Counted from the first letter of the stretch, positions 19,533 through 29,430 are shown. The stretch: 64,000 bases of DNA from Pseudomonas berkeleyensis (GCF_014109765.1 NZ_CP059139.1:2856001-2920000); one strand, 5' to 3'. Notes: a model not told the origin generated them from the letters alone. Program-made: numbers and translations.

Positions 19533-19542
19533 GGTGTTTTCC

Positions 19543-20034
19543 TCAGGGATAGATGAACTGGTTCAACTCGACCTGCTGGTCGGCAGCATGCAAGGTCGAA
19601 CGGTAGGAACCGACACCGTTGGCGGTAAGGCGAATGCTTACTACAGTCCGCTCGGCGCCAACTCTGAAGTCGAGAACCAGGCCACCATTGCCATCACTTG
19701 CGCTGCTCATTGGTGCGGGTTGTATCGAGTCGATGGAGAAGCCATCGAGTAACTCGCCAGCGATACTCAATCGGCTTCTCTCTTCAAGGGTCACGATCAG
19801 TTGCGACTGCGCACCATTACGGGCGAATCGTTGGTAGTCCAGTAACAGATCCCCCTGCTCGCTAACTACCTGAGCATCACTCAGTGGCCCTTTGGAGAAC
19901 AGGCCTCCCAATGCAAGCCCCACCAGCAGCAACAAGCCATACCAACCCAGCCTCTCGATCTGCCAGCCACGGATCTGCAAGGGCATATTTTCCCGGATCG
20001 GTTCACTGCGGCTGTTCTGCTCGGGTAGGTGCAT
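19543..20034 (-). CDS. Single-pass membrane protein of unknown function
   Basis: This 163-residue protein has one hydrophobic span (about residues 31-46, WYGLLLLVGLALGGLFSKG) after a 30-residue cytoplasmic segment, then a beta-rich, probably periplasmic domain. ATG at 20034 is chosen because AGGAGG lies 7 bases upstream; the frame extends further upstream without support. It sits 10 bases ahead of the DUF421 gene, and the two probably form a membrane complex. No known domain is recognised with confidence. Confidence 0.72.
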   Translation of the reverse strand: MHLPEQNSRSEPIRENMPLQIRGWQIERLGWYGLLLLVGLALGGLFSKGPLSDAQVVSEQGDLLLDYQRFARNGAQSQLIVTLEERSRLSIAGELLDGFSIDSIQPAPMSSASDGNGGLVLDFRVGAERTVVSIRLTANGVGSYRSTLHAADQQVELNQFIYP

Positions 20035-20254
20035 TGAGTTTCCTCCTGAAGCCTCTGACATCTTCGGTGAGGCAAATATCAGAAGAAAATTTCTTATCTT
20101 CCCCTCCAGGTGCTGGATTGACCGTCCGTCCGTCGGCTTGGGCGACCCAAGAATGCCTCCGGTAGTCCTTACTGGAGGTGTAGCCAGGTTCTGCAATGCG
20201 CACCTGGGCTGCAGGTAAGCCCGCGATAATCTGCACCCTTCGGGAGGTAAACGG

Positions 20255-21910
20255 ATGAACATCAAGATCAATCTGCCGCTGATCGGCCTGGCCATTGCGC
20301 TAAGCTGCACGACTGCCCATGGCGATGAACCGAAGAAGGTGGACGTTCTGCTCATCGGCGGCGGCATCATGAGCTCGACACTGGCCGTCTGGCTCAATGA
20401 ACTGGAGCCGCAGTGGTCGATGGAAATGGTCGAACGCCTGGACGGCGTTGCCGAGGAAAGCAGCAATGGCTGGAACAATGCCGGTACCGGCCACTCGGCC
20501 CTGGCCGAACTGAACTACACCCCGGAGGACAAGGACGGCAACATCAATATCAGCAAGGCCATCGAGATCAACGAGTCCTTCCAGATCACCCGCCAGTTTC
20601 TCGCCTGGCAGGTGCAGCAAGGTGTGCTGCAGAACCCGCCCTCCTTCATCAACAGCACGCCGCACATGAGCTTCGTCTGGGGCGATGACAATATCCGTTT
20701 CCTGAAGAAGCGTTACGACGCGCTGCAAGCCAGCCCACTGTTCAGCTCGATGGAGTATTCGCAGGATCCCGAGCAGATCCGGAGCTGGGTACCCTTGATG
20801 ATGGCCGGACGTGATCCGCAGCAGAAGCTCGCAGCAACCTGGTCGCCGGATGGCACCGACGTCAACTTCGGCGAGATTACCCGCCAGTTCGTCGGCCACC
20901 TGCAGAAGCAGGACAACTTCTCGTTGCGTCTTTCCACCGAAGTTCGCGACATCAGCCGCAACGACGACGGCTCCTGGCGCGTTGCCTACCGTAATCTCGG
21001 CGATGGTAGCGACGGCGTCACCGACGCCCGCTTCGTGTTCGTTGGCGCAGGCGGCGGCGCATTGAAGCTGTTGCAGAAATCCGGCATCGCCGAGGCCGAG
21101 GAGTACGGTGGATTCCCGGTTGGCGGCTCGTTCCTGGTCACCGAAAACCCGGAAGTCGCCGCGCAGCATATGGCCAAGGCCTACGGCATCGCGCCAACCG
21201 GTGCACCACCGATGTCGGTGCCGCACCTCGATACCCGTGTGCTCGATGGCAAACGGGTGATTCTGTTCGGTCCGTTCGCCACCTTTTCCACCAAATACCT
21301 CAAGGAAGGTTCCTACTGGGATCTGTTCAGCAGCATGACCACCAGCAACTTCTGGCCGATGACCAAGGTCGGGCTCAGTGAGTTCAGCCTGGTGCGCTAC
21401 CTGATCGGCCAGGTACTGCAATCCGACGATGATCGCTTCGAAGCACTCCAGACCTACTACCCCGAGGCAAACAAGGACGACTGGCGCTTGTGGCAGGCGG
21501 GCCAGCGCGTGCAGATCATCAAGCGCGACGAGGACAAGGGCGGTGTACTGAAGCTGGGCACGGAGGTGGTCACCTCCGGGGACGGCAGCATTGCCGGCCT
21601 GCTCGGCGCTTCACCGGGCGCATCCACCGCCGCGCCAATCATGCTGAGCCTGCTGGAGCGCTCGTTCAAGGATCAGTTCGCCTCGGATACCTGGCAGGAA
21701 AAACTGCGCGAAATCGTCCCGAGCTACGGCATCAGCCTCAACGAGAATCCTGACAAACTGCGGGAAGTATGGGCGTCTACCAGCCGTACGCTGCAGCTGG
21801 CGACGGTCGAAGATGATGTCGATGCTGAAGAGGCCGGCCCAACCGATCTTCAACCCATCGACCAGTCGCAGGAAACCGAGCGGGATCACGACCCGGAACT
21901 GGCACCTTGA
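20255..21910 (+). CDS. mqo: Malate:quinone oxidoreductase with N-terminal export-like segment
   Basis: MQO oxidises malate to oxaloacetate and passes electrons to quinone. The 551-residue protein shows the FAD motif [18 protein letters not shown] (29-46) and the family block [20 protein letters not shown]. Its first 23 residues ([23 protein letters not shown]) look like a cleavable signal peptide, unlike canonical cytoplasmic MQO; a related subgroup of Pseudomonas MQO has this as well. GGAGG precedes the ATG. The C-terminal tail of about 40 residues is acidic and low-complexity. Confidence 0.92.
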   Translation: MNIKINLPLIGLAIALSCTTAHGDEPKKVDVLLIGGGIMSSTLAVWLNELEPQWSMEMVERLDGVAEESSNGWNNAGTGHSALAELNYTPEDKDGNINISKAIEINESFQITRQFLAWQVQQGVLQNPPSFINSTPHMSFVWGDDNIRFLKKRYDALQASPLFSSMEYSQDPEQIRSWVPLMMAGRDPQQKLAATWSPDGTDVNFGEITRQFVGHLQKQDNFSLRLSTEVRDISRNDDGSWRVAYRNLGDGSDGVTDARFVFVGAGGGALKLLQKSGIAEAEEYGGFPVGGSFLVTENPEVAAQHMAKAYGIAPTGAPPMSVPHLDTRVLDGKRVILFGPFATFSTKYLKEGSYWDLFSSMTTSNFWPMTKVGLSEFSLVRYLIGQVLQSDDDRFEALQTYYPEANKDDWRLWQAGQRVQIIKRDEDKGGVLKLGTEVVTSGDGSIAGLLGASPGASTAAPIMLSLLERSFKDQFASDTWQEKLREIVPSYGISLNENPDKLREVWASTSRTLQLATVEDDVDAEEAGPTDLQPIDQSQETERDHDPELAP

Positions 21911-21934
21911 GCAAGGCGGTGCGCGCATCGCGCC

Positions 21935-22324
21935 CTATGGAGCGTTTTCGGGATAGCGGCTGACTTCGATCAGGTTGCCATCCGGGTCGCGGAAGTACAC
22001 CGACTCGATAGGGCCGATGGCGCCGGTACGAGCCACCGACCCTTCTTCGACGGTTACGCCCTGCTCGACCAGATGCGCCAGCACCCGCTCCAGCGGCCAC
22101 AGCGTGATCAGGCACAGGTCGATGGCGCCTGGCGTCGGCCTGCTTGCCTTGGGCTCGAACTCACGGCCCGCCTGATGCAGGTTGAATTTCTGTTGACCGA
22201 AGACCAGGGCACTGCGCCCGGCGCCAAAACGCTCATGACGCATGCCCAGCACACGCTCGTAGAAGTCGACGGAGGTGTCGATATCGGCCACCGTCAGTAC
22301 CAGATGATCCAGTCGTTCGATCAT
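21935..22324 (-). CDS. VOC-superfamily (glyoxalase-like) protein
   Basis: This 129-residue protein has the vicinal-oxygen-chelate fold pattern: MIERLDHLVLTVADIDTSVD, then FNLHQAGREF, and the second half ending SVYFRDPDGNLIEV. Candidate metal ligands are His7, His in NLHQ and Glu in LIEV. The substrate is unknown; relatives include virulence-protein and fosfomycin/dioxygenase-like VOC proteins. The ATG at 22324 gives the family length, and upstream frame extensions are not supported. It lies 2 bases after the TRIC-type gene and is probably co-transcribed with it and gorA. Confidence 0.85.
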   Translation of the reverse strand: MIERLDHLVLTVADIDTSVDFYERVLGMRHERFGAGRSALVFGQQKFNLHQAGREFEPKASRPTPGAIDLCLITLWPLERVLAHLVEQGVTVEEGSVARTGAIGPIESVYFRDPDGNLIEVSRYPENAP

Positions 22325-22326
22325 GT

Positions 22327-22950
22327 TCAATGCCTGTCCAACAGATGAAAACGTGGCAACCGCAGGTGCCAGTGAATCGCCGCCAGGCGGGCGCACAGCA
22401 CCACCAGCATGGCGACGCAGGTGTCCAGCCAGTGCGGGGTGCCCAGCATGCGCAGGCCGATAAAGGTCAGCGCACCGGCAATGCAGGCGGTGGCGTAGAT
22501 TTCCTTCTGGAAGATCAGCGGAATCTCGTTGCACAACACGTCGCGGATCACCCCGCCGACCACGCCGGTCATCACCCCCATGATCACCGCCGTGCTGATC
22601 GGCGTGCCATGCTGCAGCGCCAGTTCGGTGCCATAGACGGTAAACACCGCCAGGCCGAAGGCATCGGCGATCAACAGGCCTTTTTCATGGATTGGCCGGG
22701 TCATGCGCACCCATACCACCGTGCCCAGCGCTGCCAGCGAGGCGACCAGGATGTAGGTGTCGTCGCGAATCCAGCTGACCGGGTGGTTGTCCAGAATCAG
22801 GTCGCGCAACGTACCGCCACCCAGCGCAGTGACGATGGCCATCACCAGCACACCGAACAGATCCATGGACTTGCGCCCGGCCATCAACGCACCGGTGATG
22901 GCGAACACCGCCACACCGAACAGATCGGCGATGTAGAACAGCTGCTGCAT
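22327..22950 (-). CDS. TRIC/UPF0126 (YicG-like) membrane protein
   Basis: This 207-residue integral membrane protein has about seven spans in two inverted halves, each with a glycine-rich GG(G)TxRD element: GGGTLRDLILDNHPVSW near 45-61 and GGVIRDVLCNEIP near 131-143. This is the hallmark of trimeric intracellular cation channel-like bacterial proteins. Some bacterial members conduct K+ or transport small metabolites such as glycine; the substrate here is not known. It lies between gorA and the VOC gene on the same strand. Confidence 0.9.
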   Translation of the reverse strand: MQQLFYIADLFGVAVFAITGALMAGRKSMDLFGVLVMAIVTALGGGTLRDLILDNHPVSWIRDDTYILVASLAALGTVVWVRMTRPIHEKGLLIADAFGLAVFTVYGTELALQHGTPISTAVIMGVMTGVVGGVIRDVLCNEIPLIFQKEIYATACIAGALTFIGLRMLGTPHWLDTCVAMLVVLCARLAAIHWHLRLPRFHLLDRH

Positions 22951-22959
22951 GCTGCGAAC

Positions 22960-24318
22960 TCAGCCCCGGGTAGGCGTACGCAGAGTGACGAACTCCTCGG
23001 CAGCACTTGGGTGCACCCCGATGGTCTCGTCGAAGATCTGCTTGGTGGCGCCGGCCTTGAGTGCGATGGCCAGTCCCTGGACGATCTCGCCTGCCTCCGG
23101 GCCGACCATGTGGCAGCCCAGCACGCGGTCGCTGTCAGCATCGACCACCAGTTTCATCAACGTGCGCTCCGGGTTCTCGGTCAGCGTCAGCTTCATCGGC
23201 CGGAAGCGGCTCTCGAAGACTTTCACCTTGTGCCCGTCTTCAATGGCCTGCTCCTCACTGAGACCGACGGTGCCGATGTTCGGCAGGCTGAACACCGCGG
23301 TGGGGATCATGCGGTAATCCAGCGGGCGATATTCCTCCGGCTTGAACAGCCGACGTGCTACAGCCATGCCTTCGGCCAGGGCGACTGGCGTCAGTTGCAC
23401 GCGGCCGATCACATCGCCCAGGGCGAGAATCGATGGGGTGGAGGTCTGGAACAAGTCGTCAACTTCGATGTAGCCGCGCTCGTCCAGCTTGACTTCGACG
23501 TTCTCCAAGCCGAGGTTGTCCAGCATCGGTCGGCGGCCAGTGGCGTAGAACACGCAATCGGCCTCCAGCACACGGCCATCCTTGAGCGTTGCAGCCAGGC
23601 TGCCATCAGCATTGCGCGCAATGCTGGCGATGTCGGCATTGAACTGCAGATCCAGGCCTTTCTTGTTCAACTCATCGCGCAGGTGTTCACGCACCGCGCC
23701 GTCGAAGCCGCGCAGGAACAGGTCGCCGCGATACAGCAACGAAGTCTGTGCGCCCAGCCCATGGAAAATCGAGGCGAACTCCACCGCGATGTAGCCACCG
23801 CCCACCACCAGCACGCGCTTGGGTAGCGCCTTGAGGAAGAAGGCTTCGTTGGAACTGATGGCATGCTCGCGACCGGGAATGTCCGGAATCTGTGGCCAGC
23901 CACCGGTGGCGATGAGAATACGCTCGGCGCGGTGACGTTGGCCGTTCACCTCGACGGTGTGGGCATCGACGATACGTGCATGGCCTTCGAACAGACTTAC
24001 GCCGCTGTTGGTCAACAGGTTACGGTAGATGCCATTGAGGCGTTCGATCTCACGGTTCTTGTTGGCGATCAGTGTCGCCCAGTCGAAGTTGGCCTCGCCC
24101 AGCGACCAGCCGAAACCGGAAGCCTGCTCGAAGTCCTCGGCGAAATGCGCGCCGTAGACCAGCAGCTTTTTCGGCACACAACCAACATTGACGCAGGTGC
24201 CGCCCAGGTAACGGCTTTCGGCAACCGCCACGCGGGCCCCAAAACCAGCGGCGAAGCGCGCCGCACGTACGCCGCCGGAACCGGCGCCGATAACGAACAG
24301 GTCGAAGTCGTAACTCAT
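22960..24318 (-). CDS. gorA: Glutathione-disulfide reductase
   Basis: This 452-residue flavoprotein reduces glutathione disulfide with NADPH. It shows the FAD motif [17 protein letters not shown], the redox pair Cys42/Cys47 in [12 protein letters not shown], a second Rossmann motif [12 protein letters not shown], and the C-terminal GVHPSAAEE histidine of the dimer active site. The start MSYDFD is chosen because GGAGATATCCG lies just upstream; the longer frame adds 12 residues without support. Confidence 0.95.
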   Translation of the reverse strand: MSYDFDLFVIGAGSGGVRAARFAAGFGARVAVAESRYLGGTCVNVGCVPKKLLVYGAHFAEDFEQASGFGWSLGEANFDWATLIANKNREIERLNGIYRNLLTNSGVSLFEGHARIVDAHTVEVNGQRHRAERILIATGGWPQIPDIPGREHAISSNEAFFLKALPKRVLVVGGGYIAVEFASIFHGLGAQTSLLYRGDLFLRGFDGAVREHLRDELNKKGLDLQFNADIASIARNADGSLAATLKDGRVLEADCVFYATGRRPMLDNLGLENVEVKLDERGYIEVDDLFQTSTPSILALGDVIGRVQLTPVALAEGMAVARRLFKPEEYRPLDYRMIPTAVFSLPNIGTVGLSEEQAIEDGHKVKVFESRFRPMKLTLTENPERTLMKLVVDADSDRVLGCHMVGPEAGEIVQGLAIALKAGATKQIFDETIGVHPSAAEEFVTLRTPTRG

Positions 24319-24390
24319 CGGATATCTCCTTGGCAGACATGGAGCATACCGCAAAGCCCAACGCTAAGCTGAAAGGCGGAGGACAACCCC

Positions 24391-24813
24391 ATGCGCCCTA
24401 CCCTGACTCACCTGGCCCTGCACGTGCCCGACCTCGATGCCTGCATCGCTTTCTATCAGCGCTTCTGCGGCATGCAGGTGATCCATGAACGCCCAGGCAA
24501 GGGCACCCGCATCGTCTGGATGGCCGAACCGGGCAAGGAACACCAGTTCATCTTCGTCATCATGCCCGGTGGTCAGGACAGGAACCTGGCCGCCAATGAT
24601 TACAGCCACTTCGGCTTCGCACTGGCCAGCCGCGAGGAGGTCGAGCGCATCGCCGCCATGGCCAATAACGATGGTTGCCTGATCTGGCCACCACGCGACG
24701 AACCCTACCCGGTCGGTTACTACTGCGGCCTGCGCGACCCGGCCGGTAACTACGTGGAGTTCAGCTATGGCCAGCCACTCGGCCCTGGCTCCGAAGACAT
24801 GCCCATCCCCTGA
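24391..24813 (+). CDS. VOC-superfamily (lactoylglutathione-lyase-like) protein
   Basis: This 140-residue protein has the VOC pattern: LTHLALHVPDLDACIAFYQ at the start, HFGFALASREEVERI in the middle, and LRDPAGNYVEFSYGQ near the end. His8, His in SHFGFA and Glu in YVEFS are candidate metal ligands. It is probably a glyoxalase-like or dioxygenase-like enzyme of unknown substrate. It is divergent from gorA and convergent with galU copy 2, with a shared terminator. Confidence 0.87.
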   Translation: MRPTLTHLALHVPDLDACIAFYQRFCGMQVIHERPGKGTRIVWMAEPGKEHQFIFVIMPGGQDRNLAANDYSHFGFALASREEVERIAAMANNDGCLIWPPRDEPYPVGYYCGLRDPAGNYVEFSYGQPLGPGSEDMPIP

Positions 24814-24820
24814 AATGCAA

Positions 24821-24844
24821 AACGCCACCCGAGGGTGGCGTTTC
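24821..24844. terminator. Bidirectional terminator between the VOC gene and galU
   Basis: AACGCCACCC and GGGTGGCGTT form a perfect 10-bp stem with a 2-base loop, with T-rich sequence on the plus-strand side and A-rich sequence on the other. It can serve both convergent genes. Confidence 0.85.
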
Positions 24845-24861
24845 GTTGGCTAGCAGACGTA

Positions 24862-25701
24862 TCAGAACGCCTTGCCGGTCTTGTACAGGTGCTCGAAGCA
24901 GAAATTGGTCGCGTCGATGTAACCCTCGGCGCTACCGCAGTCGAAACGCTGGCCCTTGAACTTGTACGCCATCACGCAGCCCTGCTGGGCCTGGCGCATG
25001 AGGGCGTCGGTGATCTGGATCTCACCGCCCTTGCCCGGAGGGGTGCTACGGATCAGGTCGAAGATGTCCGGGGTCAGGATGTAACGACCGATGATCGCCA
25101 GATTCGACGGCGCGTCTTCGGGTTTGGGCTTCTCCACCATGTTGCTGACGCGGTAGATGTCCTCGCGGATCATCTCGCCGGCGATCACGCCGTACTTGGA
25201 GGTTTCGTCCTTCGGTACTTCCTGGATCGCGACGATGGAGCAGCGGAACTGGTTGTACAGCTTGACCATCTGCGCCAGTACGCTGTCACCTTCCAGGTTC
25301 AGGCACAGGTCGTCGGCCAGTACCACGGCGAATGGCTCGTCACCGATCAGCGGCTGACCGCAGAGGATGGCGTGGCCCAGCCCCTTCATCTCCACCTGGC
25401 GGGTGTAAGAGAAGCTGCACTCGTCGATCAGACGACGGATACCAACCAGATACTTCTCCTTGTCGGTGCCCTTGATCTGGTGCTCGAGCTCATAGCTCAC
25501 GTCGAAATGGTCTTCCAGTGCGCGCTTGCCACGACCGGTGACGATGGAAATCTGATCGAGACCAGCCTCCAAAGCTTCTTCGACGCCGTACTGGATCAGT
25601 GGCTTGTTCACCACCGGAAGCATTTCCTTGGGCATTGCCTTGGTCGCTGGCAAAAAGCGGGTGCCGTAACCGGCAGCGGGGAACAGGCATTTCTTGATCA
25701 T
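24862..25701 (-). CDS. galU: UTP-glucose-1-phosphate uridylyltransferase, copy 2
   Basis: This 279-residue GalU is 42 bases downstream of ugd on the same strand, so UDP-glucose synthesis and its oxidation to UDP-glucuronate are coupled. It shows AAGYGTRFLPATK, VLADDLCL, VEKPKPEDAPSN and RFDCGSAEGY. GGGAG precedes the ATG. It is closely similar to the copy at 17775-18638 over its whole length. From the ugd linkage, this is the likelier supplier for polysaccharide synthesis. Confidence 0.95.
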   Translation of the reverse strand: MIKKCLFPAAGYGTRFLPATKAMPKEMLPVVNKPLIQYGVEEALEAGLDQISIVTGRGKRALEDHFDVSYELEHQIKGTDKEKYLVGIRRLIDECSFSYTRQVEMKGLGHAILCGQPLIGDEPFAVVLADDLCLNLEGDSVLAQMVKLYNQFRCSIVAIQEVPKDETSKYGVIAGEMIREDIYRVSNMVEKPKPEDAPSNLAIIGRYILTPDIFDLIRSTPPGKGGEIQITDALMRQAQQGCVMAYKFKGQRFDCGSAEGYIDATNFCFEHLYKTGKAF

Positions 25702-25743
25702 GGGACTCCCAGATGGGGATGGTTGGATTGCCTGCTCAGTCTA

Positions 25744-27105
25744 TCAAGCCGCGCTAGCCTTACAACTGCCGCTTGCTGGTCGGCCAATGCCACGATAAAG
25801 AAAACCCAGTTCCGCCAGTTGATCGGCGTCATAAATGTTGCGTCCATCGAATAGCACCGGCATCCGCATCCCGCCACGAACACGCAGAAAGTCAGGCTGA
25901 CGGAACTGTTTCCACTCCGTGATCAGCACCAGTGCATCCGCGCCCTGCGTCACCGCGTAAGGCGACTCGCTCAGCACCAGTTGCCCAGTCTTGAGCGCAT
26001 CGGCGTAACGCAGCGCAACTGCCTGGATGGCAGCAGGATCACAGGCTTGCACTCGCGCCCCGGCAGTCAGCAATGCCTCCAGCAGCACCAGGCTCGGCGC
26101 TTCGCGCAGGTCATCCGTACCCGGCTTGAACGCCAGCCCCCAGAGCGCGACGACGCGGCCCTGCAAGTGACCATTGAAATGCTCGCGCAGAGCCTGGAAC
26201 AGCAGTGTCTTCTGCAGCGCGTTGCGCGCCTCCACCGCTCGCAGGATGCCCGGCTCGATGCCCTCGTGCTCCGCCGTACGGATCAACGCCTTCACGTCCT
26301 TGGGAAAACACGAACCACCATAACCGCAACCGGCATAGATGAAATGCGTACCGATGCGCCGATCGCTGCCAATGCCACGGCGTACCTCCTCGATATCGAC
26401 GCCCAGCCGCGCACAAATGCCGGCCATCTCGTTGATGAAGGAAATCTTGGTCGCCAGGAAGGCATTGGCCGCGTACTTGCTGAACTCGGCCGCACGCACG
26501 CCCATGCACAGCAGACGGTCGTGATTGCGCAGGAACGGCGCATACAGCCGGCGCAACTGCGCCCGGCCGCGCTCGTCGTCACAACCGACGATCACCCGGT
26601 CAGGCCGCATGAAATCCTCGACCGCAGAGCCTTCCTTAAGAAACTCCGGATTGCTCGCGACCGTAACCCGCGAGCGCTTGCCGCGACGTGCCAGGCCGGC
26701 ATTGATACGTTGCTCGACCCGCTCGGCAGTTCCCACCGGCACGGTGGACTTGTCCACTACCAGGCAGCTCTGTTCCAGACGTTCACCCAACTCATCGGCG
26801 ACAGCCAGTACATGGCTCAGATCAGCCGAGCCATCTTCGCCGCTGGGTGTACCCACGGCGATGAAGATGACTTCGGCGCGGCGGATTCCGGCCTGAAGCT
26901 GCGAAGTGAAACTGAGCTGGCCACCCACCAGCTGCGCCTTGAGCATCGCTTCCAGACCAGGCTCGTAGATCGGTACCTCGCCATGCGACAGCATCGCGAC
27001 GCGTTGGGGATCACGCTCAACGCAAACCACCTGATTGCCCATCTCGGCAAAGCAGGTCGCCGTTACCAGCCCTACGTATCCAGCTCCTATCACGCAAATC
27101 TGCAT
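25744..27105 (-). CDS. ugd: UDP-glucose 6-dehydrogenase
   Basis: This 453-residue enzyme oxidises UDP-glucose to UDP-glucuronate using 2 NAD+. Visible are the N-terminal Rossmann motif CVIGAGYVGLVTATCFAEMG, the STVPVGT segment, the catalytic cysteine in GCGYGGSCFPKD, and the UDP-binding C-terminal domain with GLAFKPGTDDLREAPS. ATG at 27105 is preceded by GGAGG; the longer frame adds 11 unsupported residues. It forms an operon with galU copy 2. The product feeds exopolysaccharide or lipopolysaccharide sugars. Confidence 0.95.
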   Translation of the reverse strand: MQICVIGAGYVGLVTATCFAEMGNQVVCVERDPQRVAMLSHGEVPIYEPGLEAMLKAQLVGGQLSFTSQLQAGIRRAEVIFIAVGTPSGEDGSADLSHVLAVADELGERLEQSCLVVDKSTVPVGTAERVEQRINAGLARRGKRSRVTVASNPEFLKEGSAVEDFMRPDRVIVGCDDERGRAQLRRLYAPFLRNHDRLLCMGVRAAEFSKYAANAFLATKISFINEMAGICARLGVDIEEVRRGIGSDRRIGTHFIYAGCGYGGSCFPKDVKALIRTAEHEGIEPGILRAVEARNALQKTLLFQALREHFNGHLQGRVVALWGLAFKPGTDDLREAPSLVLLEALLTAGARVQACDPAAIQAVALRYADALKTGQLVLSESPYAVTQGADALVLITEWKQFRQPDFLRVRGGMRMPVLFDGRNIYDADQLAELGFLYRGIGRPASGSCKASAA

Positions 27106-27288
27106 CGCAGCGTCCTCCAGAGTTTGCTGCGATTGCAACCAATCGCGGTGGCAGCGATGTGAAGGATCAGCGAAGGAATGATGACAAACGCATCACATGT
27201 GTCGGCTGGCATGGAACTCGGGTCGCTTGTATCTTCGGCGCTACGCTGGTCGACAGCATTGGAAACCAACCGACTACAGGGAACAGTT

Positions 27289-27960
27289 ATGCGCTCACAG
27301 TTTATCGCCGCCTTCGCCTTATCTGCCGCCGCCTCCGCTTTCGCGGCACCGCCCACACCGCCGTCGTCCACTCAGATTGCCGCCTGGTCGCCCGAAGAGA
27401 TCAACGAACAGGGGCCAACGATCGAAAAGCTGCTGCCTGTCACGCTCAAAGGCGGCGAACAGGCCTACCTCGCCTCGGTTTCCTACGAGAATGCCGGGCG
27501 TAATTTCTGGGCCGGCTACCTGCTCGTCCGTCCGGAGATCGGCGAAGCGCGCCCTCTGGAAGAATTCGGCGGCCAGTACAACCAGATCCGCACCCTGGAC
27601 GACTACAGCGACAGCCACTCCGCCGTGATCATCGGTGGCGCCGGCTCGGGCCAGGGCTCATCGGAGGCCAGCTACGCGCTGGTGGTTTTCGATGGCTGGT
27701 CGGCCAAGACCCTCTTCACTGCCAGCGAATCGGACAATTCCGGCAACTGCGGCGCCTACGTGGAGCGCGACTGCGAGGGCAACGACGTGTTCATCAACAT
27801 CTTCGAGGGCGACAGCACCAGCAAGCGCATCGGCCTGGCCGTCACCAACGTCAAATACCGCTCTACTGACATCGAAACGACGCCCTATGAGTACAGCCAC
27901 GAGTCGCAGTTAGTGTTCGTGGAGAATCCGATCACAAACCAACAACAGGTTCAGGAATGA
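27289..27960 (+). CDS. Secreted protein of unknown function
   Basis: This 223-residue protein has a clear signal peptide ([19 protein letters not shown], cleavage near residue 19) and a beta-rich mature part with [20 protein letters not shown] and a Cys pair at [11 protein letters not shown] likely to form a disulfide in the periplasm. No known family is recognised. The start at 27289 is chosen for the signal peptide and an AGGGA upstream. Its last 29 bases overlap the end of the convergent fic gene. Confidence 0.7.
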   Translation: MRSQFIAAFALSAAASAFAAPPTPPSSTQIAAWSPEEINEQGPTIEKLLPVTLKGGEQAYLASVSYENAGRNFWAGYLLVRPEIGEARPLEEFGGQYNQIRTLDDYSDSHSAVIIGGAGSGQGSSEASYALVVFDGWSAKTLFTASESDNSGNCGAYVERDCEGNDVFINIFEGDSTSKRIGLAVTNVKYRSTDIETTPYEYSHESQLVFVENPITNQQQVQE

Positions 27961-29086
27961 AGCCTTCGTCTCGTAGCGCTTTTACAACGCCACGAATCAA
28001 GTAGTTATTGGAGAAGCCAATCGTATACTGCCTGGCGCCCTCAACCACCGGGCGAAGCATGCCCTGGTCGACCAGTTTCTTGAGCTGGTAGGTTCGCTGA
28101 TTGGCGGTCAACCCAGGCAACGCGGGCGCCAAATCCGACGATTTCACCATACCTTTCTTGATGGCGAGTTTGAGTACCCCCTCCTCGGTTGCCGTGATCA
28201 GGGAGCGGCTACGCGCGATATCCACGGCGGGGTTGAGGATGTGCCGGGTCAGGTATTCGAAATCGGTCAGACGATCCACCTTATCCAGCTCTTCGCGCAC
28301 ACCCTCCAGCACGTAGATACACCAGCTTTCCAACCCCTCTGGCGTGCCACTGTCTGCGCCGGACAGCATGGCGTAGTAACGTTCACGGTCATTGCAGAAA
28401 ACCGCCGTGGGATTAAGCAACCTGCCGCCAACATTCACGTTAAAGCCGTACTTGATCAGCAACGCGTAGGTCAAAAGCCTCACCACGCGCCCGTTGCCAT
28501 TGCCGAATGGGTGGATCCAGCCGAATCGATGATGAGCCAACGCCACCTTCATCAGATCGTACTTGGACGGATCCGGTCGATTCACGAAATCGACCAACTC
28601 GGTCATGTAACCAGCGACGGAGACCGCGTCAGGAGGAACATGGGGTGATTGGGAAATGCGAACTGCCCCCGATCGATATGCTCCAGGCGTTCGATCGCCC
28701 TCCCTTTCCAAATCGTTGACCGCAAGGTGATGCAGTTCCCGAATGAAATGCTCCGACAGCGCATCCCCAGGGCTCATGGAGCCCTCGATGTACTCCATTG
28801 CCCGTTCGATGTTCGCGACCTCCCGCAACTGGTCGCTCTCTTGCTGGCGCCCCTCTACTTTGCTTTCGACGTAGTCTGCAAGGGTCGTGTGATTGCCCTC
28901 GATCCGAGCCGACCCCAGACTCTCCAGCATGTGGAAGATGCTCTTCAATTGGTAGAAGACCGGAAGCGGCGTACTCCCCTCAAGCTGCAAGCGGCGCAGG
29001 TGCTCAAGCTCGTTCAGCACATCCACCAAAGGCGAAGCGAAGGACGGGTTCAGAAGCTGGAGTTCATGGTGAACAAACTGCGACAT
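27932..29086 (-). CDS. Fic-family protein (class II, with inhibitory motif)
   Basis: This 384-residue protein has a Fic core with [12 protein letters not shown] (192-203) and an N-terminal inhibitory motif S59-A-R-I-E63-G64, as in class II Fic proteins. The usual Asp/Glu of HxFx(D/E)GNGR is Asn196 here. A C-terminal winged-helix-like region (about 300-360, [17 protein letters not shown]) follows. Fic enzymes transfer AMP or other phosphate groups to protein hydroxyls; the target is unknown. AT-richer flanks and unknown neighbours mark it as an accessory gene. Confidence 0.9.
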   Translation of the reverse strand: MSQFVHHELQLLNPSFASPLVDVLNELEHLRRLQLEGSTPLPVFYQLKSIFHMLESLGSARIEGNHTTLADYVESKVEGRQQESDQLREVANIERAMEYIEGSMSPGDALSEHFIRELHHLAVNDLEREGDRTPGAYRSGAVRISQSPHVPPDAVSVAGYMTELVDFVNRPDPSKYDLMKVALAHHRFGWIHPFGNGNGRVVRLLTYALLIKYGFNVNVGGRLLNPTAVFCNDRERYYAMLSGADSGTPEGLESWCIYVLEGVREELDKVDRLTDFEYLTRHILNPAVDIARSRSLITATEEGVLKLAIKKGMVKSSDLAPALPGLTANQRTYQLKKLVDQGMLRPVVEGARQYTIGFSNNYLIRGVVKALRDEGFIPEPVVGL

Positions 29087-29430
29087 ACGTAAAATTATCT
29101 CAAAATGAAACTTCAGTTATCTTGAACAAATCTCACAAAGTCCATGTATAGCAAGGCCTTCACATGGAGCATGTCTGGAAATTATCTTGAAATTTCGTCT
29201 ATATCAACTGCAAACAACGCGGCGCTCAAGTACACCAGCAACCGCAGATGGCGAATCCGCTTTTCGCCCAGTTGGGCTAGGCCAGGCGAAACGCTGAACG
29301 CGCAAAACTGGTTATCCAACCAGTGATGGCATTTGGGCCGTATCTGTTTATGCTTCGGTGGCAGTACCAACTAAGTGCTCGCTCATACCGGGCCGCAAGG
29401 ACGCTGCCAGCAGAAGGACATTGCAAACAT
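29087..29430. other. AT-rich intergenic stretch with TTATCTTGAA repeats
   Basis: No convincing gene is seen in these 344 bases. TTATCTCAAA (29095-29104), TTATCTTGAA (29117-29126) and TTATCTTGAA (29182-29191) are direct repeats upstream of the Fic gene, and GAAATT-N7-AATTTC (29178-29196) is an inverted repeat spanning the third copy. They are candidate operator sites. The base composition is AT-richer than the flanking core genome. Confidence 0.45.

Noticed and set aside
20156..20178. Hairpin CCTCCGGTA/TACTGGAGG upstream of mqo as a riboswitch
   Set aside because: It is a single short stem with no conserved riboswitch core; at most it is an ordinary leader or terminator hairpin.
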